The position numbers were made by a program, and so were the translations under genes. Of a stretch of DNA of 64,000 nucleotides, positions 8,227 to 16,565 are shown piece after piece (position 1 is the first letter of the stretch; each line of letters starts with the position of its first letter). The stretch is from RYN-124 sp033851845. Lineage in GTDB: Bacteria; Actinomycetota; Actinomycetes; Mycobacteriales; SCTD01. The stretch spans positions 1 through 64,000 of the forward strand of contig JAWWOH010000093.1 of the NCBI GenBank assembly GCA_033851845.1, in the 5' to 3' direction. A model generated the notes under the pieces. The model was not told the origin of the DNA. It ran no database searches and saw only the letters and a list, made by a program, of their open reading frames with translations.

Positions 8227-9369
8227 TCAGGCCTGGGAGGTACTTGAATCCACGGGCCCCATCGCGAGCGCGTACGCCGCCTCCAGCCGGCTCAGCGTGG
8301 CGCTCAGGTCGTGGTGCTCCTCGACCGACCGCCGCCCGGTGCGTCCCTCGGCATCCGGATCGATGCGGCCGTCGAGCCGGGCGGCCAGTGCCGCTGCCCA
8401 TGCATGTGCATCAGCCGTCGGCACGATCGCGCCCGCGCCGGTGGGGACGCTCTCCCGCATGCCGACGGCGTCCGACACGACGACGGCGCGGCCGGTGGCC
8501 ATCGCCTCCAGCGGCGCCAGGGCCATGCCGTCCCACCTCGACGGCGCAGCGACCACGTCCGCCGCAGCCAGCCAGGCGGGGGTGTCGTCCCGATGACCGA
8601 CGAATCGGACCTGGGCGGGCGCCGCTGCTCGGAGGGCGGCCTCCTCCGGGCCGTTGCCGACCAGCACCAGCTGCGCGCTCGGGACGGACGCCAGAACCCG
8701 CGGCCAGGCCGCCAGGAGCAGGTCCTGCCCCTTCTGCCGGGTCAGCCGGCCGACGCAGACGCACAGGGGCGCGTCCTCGTCCAGCCCCAGGGTGCGCCGG
8801 GCCGACCGGCGGGCGGCCCCGTCGGCGAACCGGAAGGCCTGCAGGTCCACGCCGTTGGGCACCACCTCGGTCCTCGCCACCCGGACGCCGGCTCTCCGCC
8901 CGGCGTCCCGCTCGGCCGTGCTGACGCAGATCAGCAGCGTGGTCCAGCGCGCACCGAGGCGCTCCCAGAGCACGGTGGCGCTGCGTGCGGGACCGGTGAC
9001 CGCGTCGAACGACCAGGCGTGCGGCTGGAAGACCGTCGGCGTCCGACCGCGGGCGAGCAGCCGGCCGGCCAGGCCGGCCTTCGCGGCGTGCAGATGAAGC
9101 AGATCCGGCCGCACGGCCCCGACGAGCGCACGCAGCCTGCGCGTCTCGCCGAGCGTGCCCGGTCCCGGGGCGCGCCGCGCCGGCCACTCGTGCACGCGGA
9201 CGCCCTCCTGGCGCAGCCTGGCGGCCAACGGACCGGATGGCGGGCAGGCGACGTGCACCTCGTGCCCGCTGCGCACCTGGGCAGTCGCGTAGTGCAGGAC
9301 GCACTGGGCGACCCCGGCCTCGGTGGGCTGGGTCACGTGCAGCAGTCGCAGCTGCTGCCGGCTGGTCAC
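8227..9369 (-). CDS. Family 4 glycosyltransferase
   Basis: A 380-residue GT-B enzyme. It opens LLHVTQPTEAGVAQCVLHY and carries the GT4 signature DGMALAPLEAMATGRAVVVS with conserved glutamates. The frame stays open upstream for over 200 codons, but that part is the shadow of the divergent gene. The GTG at 9369 begins the family-conserved region and leaves 72 bases to the divergent Wzz-kinase start. The protein is cytoplasmic and should add a sugar to the lipid-linked repeat unit. The riboswitch and glycosidase lie immediately downstream on the same strand. Confidence 0.87.
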   Translation of the reverse strand: MTSRQQLRLLHVTQPTEAGVAQCVLHYATAQVRSGHEVHVACPPSGPLAARLRQEGVRVHEWPARRAPGPGTLGETRRLRALVGAVRPDLLHLHAAKAGLAGRLLARGRTPTVFQPHAWSFDAVTGPARSATVLWERLGARWTTLLICVSTAERDAGRRAGVRVARTEVVPNGVDLQAFRFADGAARRSARRTLGLDEDAPLCVCVGRLTRQKGQDLLLAAWPRVLASVPSAQLVLVGNGPEEAALRAAAPAQVRFVGHRDDTPAWLAAADVVAAPSRWDGMALAPLEAMATGRAVVVSDAVGMRESVPTGAGAIVPTADAHAWAAALAARLDGRIDPDAEGRTGRRSVEEHHDLSATLSRLEAAYALAMGPVDSSTSQA

Positions 9370-9441
9370 GGCTGGAGCGTACGTAGCCGCTCCGCGCGGG
9401 CCTGCCCGATACAGTCCCCACGGCCTTCGAAAGGGAGCAGG

Positions 9442-10794
9442 GTGGACCACACCGCAGCTGGGCTGGGCAACGTGCTCGACGTGCTGCGTCGGCGTGCGGC
9501 CACCGTGCTGCTCGTGGCCCTGCCCCTGCTGCTCGGCGCCGTGCTCTACACGCAGTCCCTGCCCGACGTCTACGAGGCCACCTCGGTCGTCGCGCTGTCT
9601 CCGCGGGCCAACGTCCAGGCGAGCGCGGACATCATCCGGGTCATCGCCCCGAAGTACGTCGCCTACGTCACGTCCCGGCCGACGTCGCTCACCGTGGCCC
9701 GGACCGCGCGGGTCGGTGCCGAGGACCTGCGGAACGGCACGGATGCGTCGGTCGCGCCCGACACCGCCAACCTGGTGATCAAGGTGCGGTTGGGAGATCC
9801 CGCCGACGCGGCGGTGGCTGCGAACGCGCTCGCGCGCGTCGCGGTCGATCTGTCCAAGTTCGACCGCCTGCTGGATGCCTTCGTTCTCGTTCCCGCCGTA
9901 CCCGTCCGTACGCCGGCCGGACCGCCCCGGACACTCCTCGACGCAGGCGGCTTGCTGCTGGCGATCCTCGCGGGTGTGACCGCCGGCCTGGTCATCGACC
10001 GGGCCCGACCCGGTGTCTCCAGCGCCGACTCCCTGGCCCAGACCACCGGGCACCGGACACTCGGCACGGTGCCGCGGTCGCGGGCGCTGCGCGACGTCGT
10101 CTCCGAGGCGCTGGCCGACCCTGTCATCGGCACCGCCGTGGGCGCGCTGCGCGTGCAGATCGACAGCGAGTCCCGGCTGCTACCGCTCCGCGTCCTGGCC
10201 GTCACATCGCCCAGCAGTGGTGACGGCAAGACGACCATCGCCTCGACGCTGGCGATCGCGATGGCTCGGCTGGAGCTGCGGGTGCTGCTCCTCGATGCCG
10301 ACCTGCGCCGCCCCCATCTCGCGGAGGCGCTGGGCATGGGCGACGACTTCGGTCTGGGCCTCGCCGAGGTGCTCGAGGGCACGGCCACGCTGGCCGACGC
10401 CGGCCGCCAGATCGGCCCGCGCACGCTGCGCGTCCTCGGCACCGACCCGCGTGACGACGCCGGGACGCTGCTCGCGCGGCGGCTGCAGCCTCTCCTCGCG
10501 CAGGCGAGGAGCGAGTACGACTTCGTCATCGTCGACTGCCCGCCCGTGTTGGCGACCGACGACGCCATGACCATCGCTGTGCACTGCGACGCGACTCTTG
10601 TCGTGGTGACGCAGGGCAGCTCCGCCGAGCATGCCGGCGCCGCGGTGCGCAAGCTCGATGGCCTCGGCGCCCGCGTCCTGGGCTGCGTCCTGAACCGCAG
10701 CCGCGGCGGCGGGCCCGGCGGGTCGTACGGCTCCTACCGGCCCTTCGATTCCCGGCCAGAGGGTCGGTCGGACGCCGGCCTCGCGGTCGGCTAA
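9442..10794 (+). CDS. Wzz-type chain-length protein fused to BY-kinase
   Basis: A 450-residue protein. Residues 1-40 and 167-186 are the two Wzz transmembrane helices around an extracytoplasmic domain. The cytoplasmic C-terminal half is a bacterial tyrosine kinase with Walker A SPSSGDGKTT (256-265), Walker A' LLLDADLRRP (282-291) and Walker B VIVDCPPVL (362-370). Such proteins set exopolysaccharide chain length with Wzy and Wzx. The usual tyrosine-rich tail is reduced: only SYGSYRPF near the end, with two tyrosines. The GTG start follows an AAGGGAG ribosome site. It is transcribed divergently from the GT4 gene. Confidence 0.9.
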   Translation: MDHTAAGLGNVLDVLRRRAATVLLVALPLLLGAVLYTQSLPDVYEATSVVALSPRANVQASADIIRVIAPKYVAYVTSRPTSLTVARTARVGAEDLRNGTDASVAPDTANLVIKVRLGDPADAAVAANALARVAVDLSKFDRLLDAFVLVPAVPVRTPAGPPRTLLDAGGLLLAILAGVTAGLVIDRARPGVSSADSLAQTTGHRTLGTVPRSRALRDVVSEALADPVIGTAVGALRVQIDSESRLLPLRVLAVTSPSSGDGKTTIASTLAIAMARLELRVLLLDADLRRPHLAEALGMGDDFGLGLAEVLEGTATLADAGRQIGPRTLRVLGTDPRDDAGTLLARRLQPLLAQARSEYDFVIVDCPPVLATDDAMTIAVHCDATLVVVTQGSSAEHAGAAVRKLDGLGARVLGCVLNRSRGGGPGGSYGSYRPFDSRPEGRSDAGLAVG

Positions 10795-10850
10795 GGCCGG
10801 CCGATCTCTCGTCCAGATGGTCCCTTCTGACCATCGACGCCGGGCCGCCG

Positions 10851-11108
10851 GTGGGGAACCATGCCCGGTATGCCGCTCTCACGGAGATCGTGATGGTTCT
10901 CGTCGGCCTGGTCGTTCTCGGCTGGCTGTGCGGGGCGACCGTGGCTGCCGGCTGGCTCGGCCGGCTCATCGCCCGGGACGCGGAGCCGTCCGTCGGGCCA
11001 TGGCAGCGGATCCCGGCATCACTACCCTCCGTGACACCGGGACCGGCTGCCGTGCCGTCGCCGCGGGCTCCGTCGGCCTCCCCGACGTACACCAGCACGT
11101 CCCCCTGA
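10851..11108 (+). CDS. Small membrane protein with Pro/Ser tail
   Basis: Unrecognised. From a GTG at 10851 the product is 85 residues; the ATG at 10893 gives 71 and starts just before the single transmembrane helix (MVLVGLVVLGWLCGATVAAGW). The remainder is a Pro/Ser/Ala-rich extracytoplasmic tail ending TYTSTSP. Composition and third-position GC fit a real gene, but there is no family evidence and no clear ribosome site, so it may be spurious. Confidence 0.45.
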   Translation: MGNHARYAALTEIVMVLVGLVVLGWLCGATVAAGWLGRLIARDAEPSVGPWQRIPASLPSVTPGPAAVPSPRAPSASPTYTSTSP

Positions 11109-11278
11109 GCGTGCCGCCGCGATCGGTGTCGGATTCTCGCGGCGAAGTTACGCCATTTGGCCCACTACATCCGTACCAGCCCGTCGTTACTCTGTGTGCC
11201 TGCCCTAAAGCACCGAGTGAAAGCAACGTGTGATAAGGCGGCGGTAGTGGGCATAAGCCTGCCATCGAGCAAGGAAGC

Positions 11279-11370
11279 GTTGATCCGGACGGTCCACACC
11301 GGCCCGCACCACGGGGCACGGAGAGACACGGTCGCCTAGACCGTCCGGGGAGCTAGTGGCGAGACCGACC
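11279..11370 (+). promoter_or_regulatory. Tandem structured RNA element, copy 1 (unknown class)
   Basis: The outer stem CCGGACGGTC (11285-11294) pairs perfectly with GACCGTCCGG (11339-11348). Inside lies a variable GC hairpin and CACGGAGAGACACGGTCGCC. GGTCGCC (11330-11336) can pair with the downstream GGCGAGACC (11358-11366; GA bulge), across the outer stem, giving an H-type pseudoknot or a competing fold. The block GGGGAGCTAGTGGCGAGACC after the stem is identical in copy 2. It does not match any riboswitch consensus I know. Confidence 0.65.
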
Positions 11371-11422
11371 TGCCCCAGTGAGTTGGGCGTCTTCGGACGT
11401 TCCGGTCACCGGATGCAGAGGC

Positions 11423-11520
11423 TGTGATCCGCACGGTCCTCACCGACGCCTGACACCAGGCGCACGGAGGAAGACGGTCGCCAAGACCGCGCGGGGAGCT
11501 AGTGGCGAGACCGGCTCGTC
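11423..11520 (+). promoter_or_regulatory. Tandem structured RNA element, copy 2 (unknown class)
   Basis: Same architecture as copy 1, 144-146 bases downstream. The outer stem is CCGCACGGTC (11429-11438) with GACCGCGCGG (11485-11494), 9 of 10 pairs. The inner hairpin has a different sequence but the same position (CGCCTG/CAGGCG, loop ACAC). It is followed by ACGGAGGAAGACGGTCGCC and then the identical block GGGGAGCTAGTGGCGAGACC. The conserved GGTCGCC/GGCGAGACC pairing is kept (11476-11482 with 11504-11512). It ends 50 bases before the surface-protein start. Confidence 0.65.
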
Positions 11521-11570
11521 CGGTAGCTGGACATCTGCTGATGCCCTCTACCTAGGACGGGAGTCCCCGC

Positions 11571-12929
11571 GTGCGCACCACATTCAGCACGACCGGCAAG
11601 ACCCGCCGCGCGCCCGTCGTCACGACGTTCGCGGCGATCTGTTTGGCCATCCCGATGGTGGCTCTCTCCGCTGGCACGGCTTTCGCCGCGACCGCGGATG
11701 CGAGCTCAGACGTCGCCGCGAAGGGCAACAGTGAGGCTGCTCACGCCGCCGCAGCAGTGAAGAAGGACGACGACACCAAGGTCAACAACGGCAACGGCAG
11801 CGAGAACGCCAACGCGAACGCCGCCGTCGCCCACCCGGCCGACTTCATCGGGCCGGTCGCCCCGGCGACGAGCACCACCAGCACGGACGGCTCGAACGCC
11901 AACACGACGTCCGTGCCGTTCACGAACCAGGGTGGCGTCACGACCGGCTCGAACACGACCAAGTACGAGGTCGTCAACGGTCGCAGCGGCAGCCCTGCCG
12001 TCGGTGGTGGCCAGCCCAGCGGTGACGTGATGAAGCCGCAGCCGTACTCGAAGGCCGACAGCAACAACACCGGCGCCAACGACACCTCTACGAGCAACCC
12101 GTACAAGTCCACGCGTGACGGTGCGCCGTCCCTCAACGGCAACGGCGGCGGCAAGGCCGTCGGCCAGCCATGTGCCGGCTGCGTCGGCAAGGCCGACAAC
12201 AAGAACCCCAAGGGCCAGGCTCCGGGTGGCAGTGACCACAACGCGGGTTACGAGTGCGACCGCAACCACGGCATCGGCCGCAGCAACCCGGCGCACACCG
12301 GCTGCAAGCCGCCCGTCGCCTGCGTCCCGACGAGCACGCAGGACAAGTTCTGCCACGAGAGCAAGTGCGTCCCGACGAGCACGCAGGACCAGTTCTGCCA
12401 CGAGAGCAAGTGCGTCCCGACGAGCACGCAGGACCCGTTCTGCCACGAGAGCAAGTGCGTCCCGACGAGCACGCAGGACCCGTTCTGCCACGAGAGCAAG
12501 TGCGTCCCGACCGCCCAGCAGGACAAGGACTGCAAGACCCCCGGCAACGCATGTGTCCCGGTGGGCAACGAGGACAAGAACTGCAACCCGCCGAAGGACT
12601 GCCTCGGCGTCGTGAACGGTCACGCAACGGCTGACATGTGCAAGCCCCCGTGCCCGACTGCCGGCACCATGGGTCCTGTGCCCGCCGGCTGCGGTCCGAT
12701 CACCGGTGGCGGCGGCGGACCGGCCACAACTCCGGTCGTCGGCCGCACGGTCACCCCGGCGAAGGTCGTCACGCCGGTTGCCGGCACGACGCCCGGCCCG
12801 GGAACGGCCCTGCCGTTCACCGGTGCCAACACGGGCCTGCTCCTCGACGCTGCAGCGCTGATGCTGCTCGTCGGTGCCGGCCTCATGGTCGCCACCCGCA
12901 AGCCGAAGCCGGCGCTCGCGCTGGTGTAG
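11571..12929 (+). CDS. LPFTG wall-anchored surface protein with Cys repeats
   Basis: A 452-residue secreted protein. The signal peptide ends near AGTAFAATAD. An Asn/Ser/Thr/Gly-rich region follows to about residue 190, then a Cys/His/Gly segment (DRNHGIGRSNPAHTGC) that I recall from other actinobacterial anchored proteins. Residues 251-310 are four near-identical 15-residue repeats CVPTSTQDxFCHESK, with a diverged fifth unit. The C-terminus has LPFTG (414-418), a hydrophobic helix and RKPKP, a complete sortase sorting signal. Function is unknown; each repeat carries two cysteines, so disulfide-stiffened stalks are possible. A strong terminator follows. Expression is probably governed by the structured leader. 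Confidence 0.85.
   Translation: MRTTFSTTGKTRRAPVVTTFAAICLAIPMVALSAGTAFAATADASSDVAAKGNSEAAHAAAAVKKDDDTKVNNGNGSENANANAAVAHPADFIGPVAPATSTTSTDGSNANTTSVPFTNQGGVTTGSNTTKYEVVNGRSGSPAVGGGQPSGDVMKPQPYSKADSNNTGANDTSTSNPYKSTRDGAPSLNGNGGGKAVGQPCAGCVGKADNKNPKGQAPGGSDHNAGYECDRNHGIGRSNPAHTGCKPPVACVPTSTQDKFCHESKCVPTSTQDQFCHESKCVPTSTQDPFCHESKCVPTSTQDPFCHESKCVPTAQQDKDCKTPGNACVPVGNEDKNCNPPKDCLGVVNGHATADMCKPPCPTAGTMGPVPAGCGPITGGGGGPATTPVVGRTVTPAKVVTPVAGTTPGPGTALPFTGANTGLLLDAAALMLLVGAGLMVATRKPKPALALV
12321..12500 (+). repeat. Four 45-bp tandem repeats in surface protein
   Basis: Units at 12321, 12366, 12411 and 12456, each 45 bases, encode CVPTSTQDxFCHESK. They are almost identical at DNA level and differ mainly at the codons before TTC (AAG, CAG, CCG, CCG). 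A fifth unit from 12501 keeps TGCGTCCCGAC and then diverges. Near-identity suggests recent expansion or homogenisation. Confidence 0.95.
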
Positions 12930-12940
12930 CACCTCCAGGT

Positions 12941-12985
12941 ACGACGAAGGGCCCTCGCCGATCACCGGCGGGGGCCCTTCGTCGT
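12941..12985 (+). terminator. Terminator after the LPFTG gene
   Basis: A perfect 14-bp stem, ACGACGAAGGGCCC with GGGCCCTTCGTCGT, encloses a 17-base loop twelve bases after the stop codon. There is no U tract, which is common for actinobacterial hairpin terminators. It separates the surface-protein gene from the oppositely oriented tRNA-Ser. Confidence 0.85.
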
Positions 12986-12989
12986 GCGG

Positions 12990-13075
12990 CGGAGGATGCG
13001 AGATTCGAACTCGCGAGGGGTTGCCCCCAACACGCTTTCCAAGCGTGCGCCATAGGCCAACTAGGCGAATCCTCC
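12990..13075 (-). tRNA. tRNA-Ser (GGA)
   Basis: The minus-strand sequence folds as a class II tRNA. The acceptor stem is GGAGGAT/ATCCTCC with discriminator G, the anticodon loop TTGGAAA gives anticodon GGA (reads UCC/UCU), there is a long variable arm (TTGGGGGCAACCCC) and a T-loop GTTCGAATC. No CCA is encoded. Confidence 0.95.
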
Positions 13076-13159
13076 TGGTGCTTTCCGATCGCGATCCTAG
13101 CGGCCGCGAACCCGGTGGAAAGCGCCCATCGCGAGCCGGCGCCGTACGTCTACAGTGGC

Positions 13160-13257
13160 CCCCGACCCCTCGTGCGGCGCCAATCTCGCTGAACCCCCCC
13201 AGGGCCGGAAGGCAGCAAGGGCAGGCGGGCTCTGGGCGGGTGTGCGAGGGGTCGCTG
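13160..13257 (+). ncRNA. ffs: Signal recognition particle RNA (4.5S type)
   Basis: The conserved SRP apical loop is present: GCTGAACC before and AGGGCCGGAAGGCAGCAAGG at 13201-13220. It is enclosed by a long helix whose ends GACCCCTCG (13164-13172) and CGAGGGGTC (13245-13253) pair perfectly. At about 95 nt it is the short bacterial form, without an Alu domain. It lies just upstream of dnaX, as in many actinobacteria. Confidence 0.95.
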
Positions 13258-13290
13258 CGTCTGTGCCGAGCCCGGCGAGGAGGAGTGCAC

Positions 13291-15150
13291 GTGAGCCTGG
13301 CGCTCTACCGCAAGTACCGGCCCGGGACCTTCGCCGAGCTCAAGGGCCAGGAGCATGTCACCGGCCCCCTCCAGCAGGCGCTGCGCAACGGCCGCATCCA
13401 CCACGCCTACCTGTTCAGCGGTCCGCGCGGCTGCGGCAAGACCTCGAGCGCGCGCATCCTCGCCCGCAGCCTCAACTGCGAGAAGGGGCCCACGCCGGAC
13501 CCGTGCGGAGTCTGCGACTCGTGCGTCGCTCTTGCCCCCAACGGACCTGGCAGTCTCGACGTCGTCGAGATCGATGCGGCGTCCCACGGGGGTGTCGACG
13601 ACGCCCGTGACCTGCGGGACCGAGCCTTCTACGCGCCCGTCGCCAGTCGCTACAAGGTCTACATCATCGACGAGGCCCACATGGTCTCGCGGGAGGGCTT
13701 CAACGCGCTGCTCAAGCTGGTCGAGGAGCCGCCGGAGTTCCTGCGCTTCGTGTTCGCGACGACGGAGCCGGAGAAGGTGCTGACGACCATCCGGTCGCGC
13801 ACGCACCACTACCCGTTCCGGTTGATGCCGCGACGCGATCTCACCGAGCTGCTGCAGGACGTCGTCGACAAGGAGGGCATCGCGGTCGATGCGTTCGTCT
13901 TGCCCCTCGTCGTGCGGGCGGCAGCCGGCTCGGCCCGAGACGGCCTGTCGATCCTTGATCAGGTGCTGGCGTCCGCCGGCGCCGGCGGCGTGACTCGGGA
14001 GGCGGCCGCCGGCCTGCTCGGTGTCACACCCGACACCCTGCTCGACGAGGTCGTGGATGCCTTCGCCGCCCGTGACAGCGCCGCGGTCTTCGCCGCGGTC
14101 GACCTCGTCATGGAGCGCGGACACGACCCGCGCCGGTTCGCGCAGGACGTGCTCGAGCGGCTGCGTGACCTCGTCGTCCTCGACGCCGTACCCGACGCCG
14201 GCGTGAAGGGACTGCTCGACTGCCCGGCCGACCAGCTCGAGCGGATGGGGCGCCAGGCGACCATGCTGGGTACGGCGGGGTTGTCGCGCGCCGCTGACCT
14301 GTTCCACGAGGGTCTCACCGAGATGCGGGGTACGACGGCGCCGCGCTTGCTGCTCGAGCTGGTCTGCGCGCGGGTCCTGCTGCCTGCAGCTGCGCACGAC
14401 GCGAGCGCGGTGCTGACCCGCATCGAACGGCTGGAGCGGCGCTTCGACATCGCGACCCCAGCCGCGCTCCCTCAGACCGCTGCGTCCGAGCCGGCCCGCG
14501 CCGGCGTTGCGCCCGTCGCACGCGATGCGGGTGACCAGGAGCAGCCGGCGCCCCCGGCAGCAGCCCCCTCGCCGGCTCCGCCGGACGAGCCCGCGGCGAA
14601 GGCCTGGCCCACGACGGCGGCCCTCGGCAGCGAGGCGAAGCAGCCCGCGGCCGCCCCGCCGCTCGACGCCCCGGCCGAGACGCACGTTTCCACGACGGCG
14701 CCGACCGGCGGGCTCGACGCCACGGCGCTGCGGCTGTCATGGGACGCGGTGCTCGACGCCGTCAAGGAGCGCAAGAAGACGACGCACGCACAGCTGCTCA
14801 ACGCGCGCGTGCTGACGCTGCAGGGCACGCGCCTGACGCTGGCGTTCACGCACGCACCCGTCATGCGCCAGTTCCAGAACGGCGTCTCCGCCGACGTGCT
14901 CAAGGAGGCGCTGCAGGCATCGCTCGGTGTCTCCCTGGATATCGCCTGCGTCGTGCAGGACGGCGCGGCCGGCACCGCCGTGTCACCTGATGTGAGCCCT
15001 CCCGCGGCCGACGGCTTCGCGCCCGGCGACGAGCCGACCCCCGAGGACCCCGACGCGCCGCCACCGCCGGACGCCGGTCGACACGGCGAGGAAGCCGCCC
15101 TGCGGATCGTCGAGAGCGAGCTCGGTGGCAAGGTCCTCGGCGGCGACTGA
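13291..15150 (+). CDS. dnaX: DNA polymerase III subunit gamma/tau
   Basis: A 619-residue clamp-loader ATPase. Near the start are the conserved LYRKYRP, Walker A GPRGCGKTS (44-52), four zinc-type cysteines (C63, C72, C75, C78), the Walker B stretch IIDEAHM (~127) and the arginine/sensor region TTEPEKV. Residues ~390-500 form a Pro/Ala/Glu-rich linker, followed by a C-terminal domain of tau type. The GTG start is preceded by GAGGAGTG; the frame is open upstream through the SRP RNA but not coding there. No obvious frameshift site for a short gamma form was noticed. It converges on the hydrolase gene with a 2-base gap. Confidence 0.95.
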   Translation: MSLALYRKYRPGTFAELKGQEHVTGPLQQALRNGRIHHAYLFSGPRGCGKTSSARILARSLNCEKGPTPDPCGVCDSCVALAPNGPGSLDVVEIDAASHGGVDDARDLRDRAFYAPVASRYKVYIIDEAHMVSREGFNALLKLVEEPPEFLRFVFATTEPEKVLTTIRSRTHHYPFRLMPRRDLTELLQDVVDKEGIAVDAFVLPLVVRAAAGSARDGLSILDQVLASAGAGGVTREAAAGLLGVTPDTLLDEVVDAFAARDSAAVFAAVDLVMERGHDPRRFAQDVLERLRDLVVLDAVPDAGVKGLLDCPADQLERMGRQATMLGTAGLSRAADLFHEGLTEMRGTTAPRLLLELVCARVLLPAAAHDASAVLTRIERLERRFDIATPAALPQTAASEPARAGVAPVARDAGDQEQPAPPAAAPSPAPPDEPAAKAWPTTAALGSEAKQPAAAPPLDAPAETHVSTTAPTGGLDATALRLSWDAVLDAVKERKKTTHAQLLNARVLTLQGTRLTLAFTHAPVMRQFQNGVSADVLKEALQASLGVSLDIACVVQDGAAGTAVSPDVSPPAADGFAPGDEPTPEDPDAPPPPDAGRHGEEAALRIVESELGGKVLGGD

Positions 15151-15152
15151 TC

Positions 15153-16565
15153 TCATCCGCCGTTGCGGATGTCCCACACGGTCGTCTCCACCGACACGGG
15201 TTCGTCGCGCGGCATGAGGAAGGCCCCTGCACTGTCTCGCCAGGCGCGAAGCGACGGGTTCGAGAGGTCAGTGTCGACGCGCTCGGCGGCCGGCAGGTAC
15301 GTCACGCCGATCTCGTGGTTGCGCCCGACGTCGTGACTCTGCGCGTCGACGACGACCGTGATGCGGTTGCGTTGGTCGGGCGGGGGGTGCCCGTCCAGCT
15401 GGGGCACCACGTCGAACCGGTTCTCCAACGCCAGCACGGAGACCGACGCCGGCACGGCCATGCGTGCCGTCGGGGAGCCAGCCGTCACGACGTGTGTGAC
15501 GTTGAACGTCTTGTCCGCTGCGTACTGCTCGGCGGCCCGGAGCGCGACCAGACCGCCCTGGCTGTGACCCACCAGCATGACCGGATCGTCGCGACCGACG
15601 CCGGCGAGCTCGAGCGCGCGGGTCACCCCGTCCACCCGCGGGCTGTGGCGGCCGCCCATCGTCGTCAGGTTGGTGTCCAGGTCGTTGAGGTAATCGCGGT
15701 GACGTGGGTCGAACTGCCAGTCCTTGGTCCCGGGCAGGTCGACGATCCAGGACGTGAGCGGGGCGCCGGCTGGCCCGATCCGCGTCAGCCGTCGGACGTC
15801 GATCTCGCCCTGCGCGTCGCCCTTGGCGAGGTCGTTGCGGTGCTGCAAGGCGATGAGCAGGCCGGCGACGTCGGCGGGCGCACCCGGCGCCAACCCGTCC
15901 CTGCCGCGTGCGGCGACCCGTGCCGAACCGGCGGGGTAGAGCAGGGAGAGCAGCGCGCTCTCCTGCTCGATCGTGGCCGGGCCGGCGTGGTGCGTCAGGA
16001 CGAGCGCGCCGAGCAGCGCCGGACCGCCGGCGACGGCGAGCAGCTCATCGACGAACGACGGCGCCGCTCCCGCCGCGTCCTCCGCAACGCCGGGGTGCTC
16101 GGCGAGGAAGCGGTTGGCATCGTCACTGCGGGCCCAGGCCACGGTGCGTCGTCCGAGTGGAGTTGTCGCGAAGGCGGGCAGCAGCGGCAGCGCGACCAGC
16201 AGGGCGGTCCCCTCGGCCCAGTGCCGCGCTTCGCGCAGCCCGTCGTCGAGGCGATCGGTCGCGATGTAGCGCAGCACGGCCGCGCGCAGTGCCAGGCTCT
16301 TCTCCTCGAGTCGGCCGGCCGCCGCGAGCAGGCCGTGCGGTCCGAGCACGGCCGCGAGGACGGCGGCCTCTGCGCGGGCGAACCCGCCGGGATCGAGCAG
16401 CGAGCTGGCGAGCATGCCGGCGTCGGAAACCACCCGGCGGGCATCGAAGGCGGTCGCCACGACATCGAGCCCGGCCTCCTGGAGCACGTGCGCAGCGGCG
16501 CTGAGGTCGTCGTACTCGACCTCGAGACCGCCCACACCGCCGATGACTTCGGCCTGCGCGGTCAC
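15153..16565 (-). CDS. WXG-associated alpha/beta hydrolase
   Basis: A 470-residue protein. Residues 1-150 are helical and Ala-rich, like the N-terminal part of type VII-associated proteins. The C-terminal part (~265-430) is an alpha/beta hydrolase with nucleophile elbow GHSQGG (Ser335) and plausible partners Asp385 (RFDVVPQ) and His417 (GRNHEIG). DUF1023-type hydrolases in actinobacteria often sit beside WXG100 genes; the fold here is similar. It may be a secreted lipase/esterase effector or an enzyme acting at the envelope; no signal peptide is seen. GTG at 16565 overlaps the upstream gene's stop (GTGA). Confidence 0.6.
   Translation of the reverse strand: MTAQAEVIGGVGGLEVEYDDLSAAAHVLQEAGLDVVATAFDARRVVSDAGMLASSLLDPGGFARAEAAVLAAVLGPHGLLAAAGRLEEKSLALRAAVLRYIATDRLDDGLREARHWAEGTALLVALPLLPAFATTPLGRRTVAWARSDDANRFLAEHPGVAEDAAGAAPSFVDELLAVAGGPALLGALVLTHHAGPATIEQESALLSLLYPAGSARVAARGRDGLAPGAPADVAGLLIALQHRNDLAKGDAQGEIDVRRLTRIGPAGAPLTSWIVDLPGTKDWQFDPRHRDYLNDLDTNLTTMGGRHSPRVDGVTRALELAGVGRDDPVMLVGHSQGGLVALRAAEQYAADKTFNVTHVVTAGSPTARMAVPASVSVLALENRFDVVPQLDGHPPPDQRNRITVVVDAQSHDVGRNHEIGVTYLPAAERVDTDLSNPSLRAWRDSAGAFLMPRDEPVSVETTVWDIRNGG

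Larger units (their letters stand above)
11109..11570 (+). promoter_or_regulatory. Long leader of the LPFTG protein gene
   Basis: These 462 bases carry no convincing gene. The first ~170 bases are relatively AT-rich for this genome and presumably hold the promoter. The second part holds two copies of a structured element, described separately. A short open frame (11157-11339) crosses element 1 but has no coding character or ribosome site. The surface-protein GTG at 11571 is preceded by AGGACGGGAG. Confidence 0.6.

Noticed and set aside
8311..9441. Long upstream extension of the Wzz-kinase frame
   Set aside because: It lies antisense to the GT4 gene; the GTG at 9442 has AAGGGAG and starts the Wzz helix.
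11157..11339. Short open frame across the first structured RNA element
   Set aside because: No ribosome site, no coding pattern; it runs over the conserved stem, which better explains the sequence.
11279..11520. Tandem elements as a ydaO (c-di-AMP), glycine or guanidine riboswitch
   Set aside because: CGGAGGAA and the tandem layout are reminiscent, but the conserved cores of those classes are absent.
12321..12500. Repeats as a CRISPR array
   Set aside because: Units are contiguous, in frame and without spacers; they encode protein repeats.
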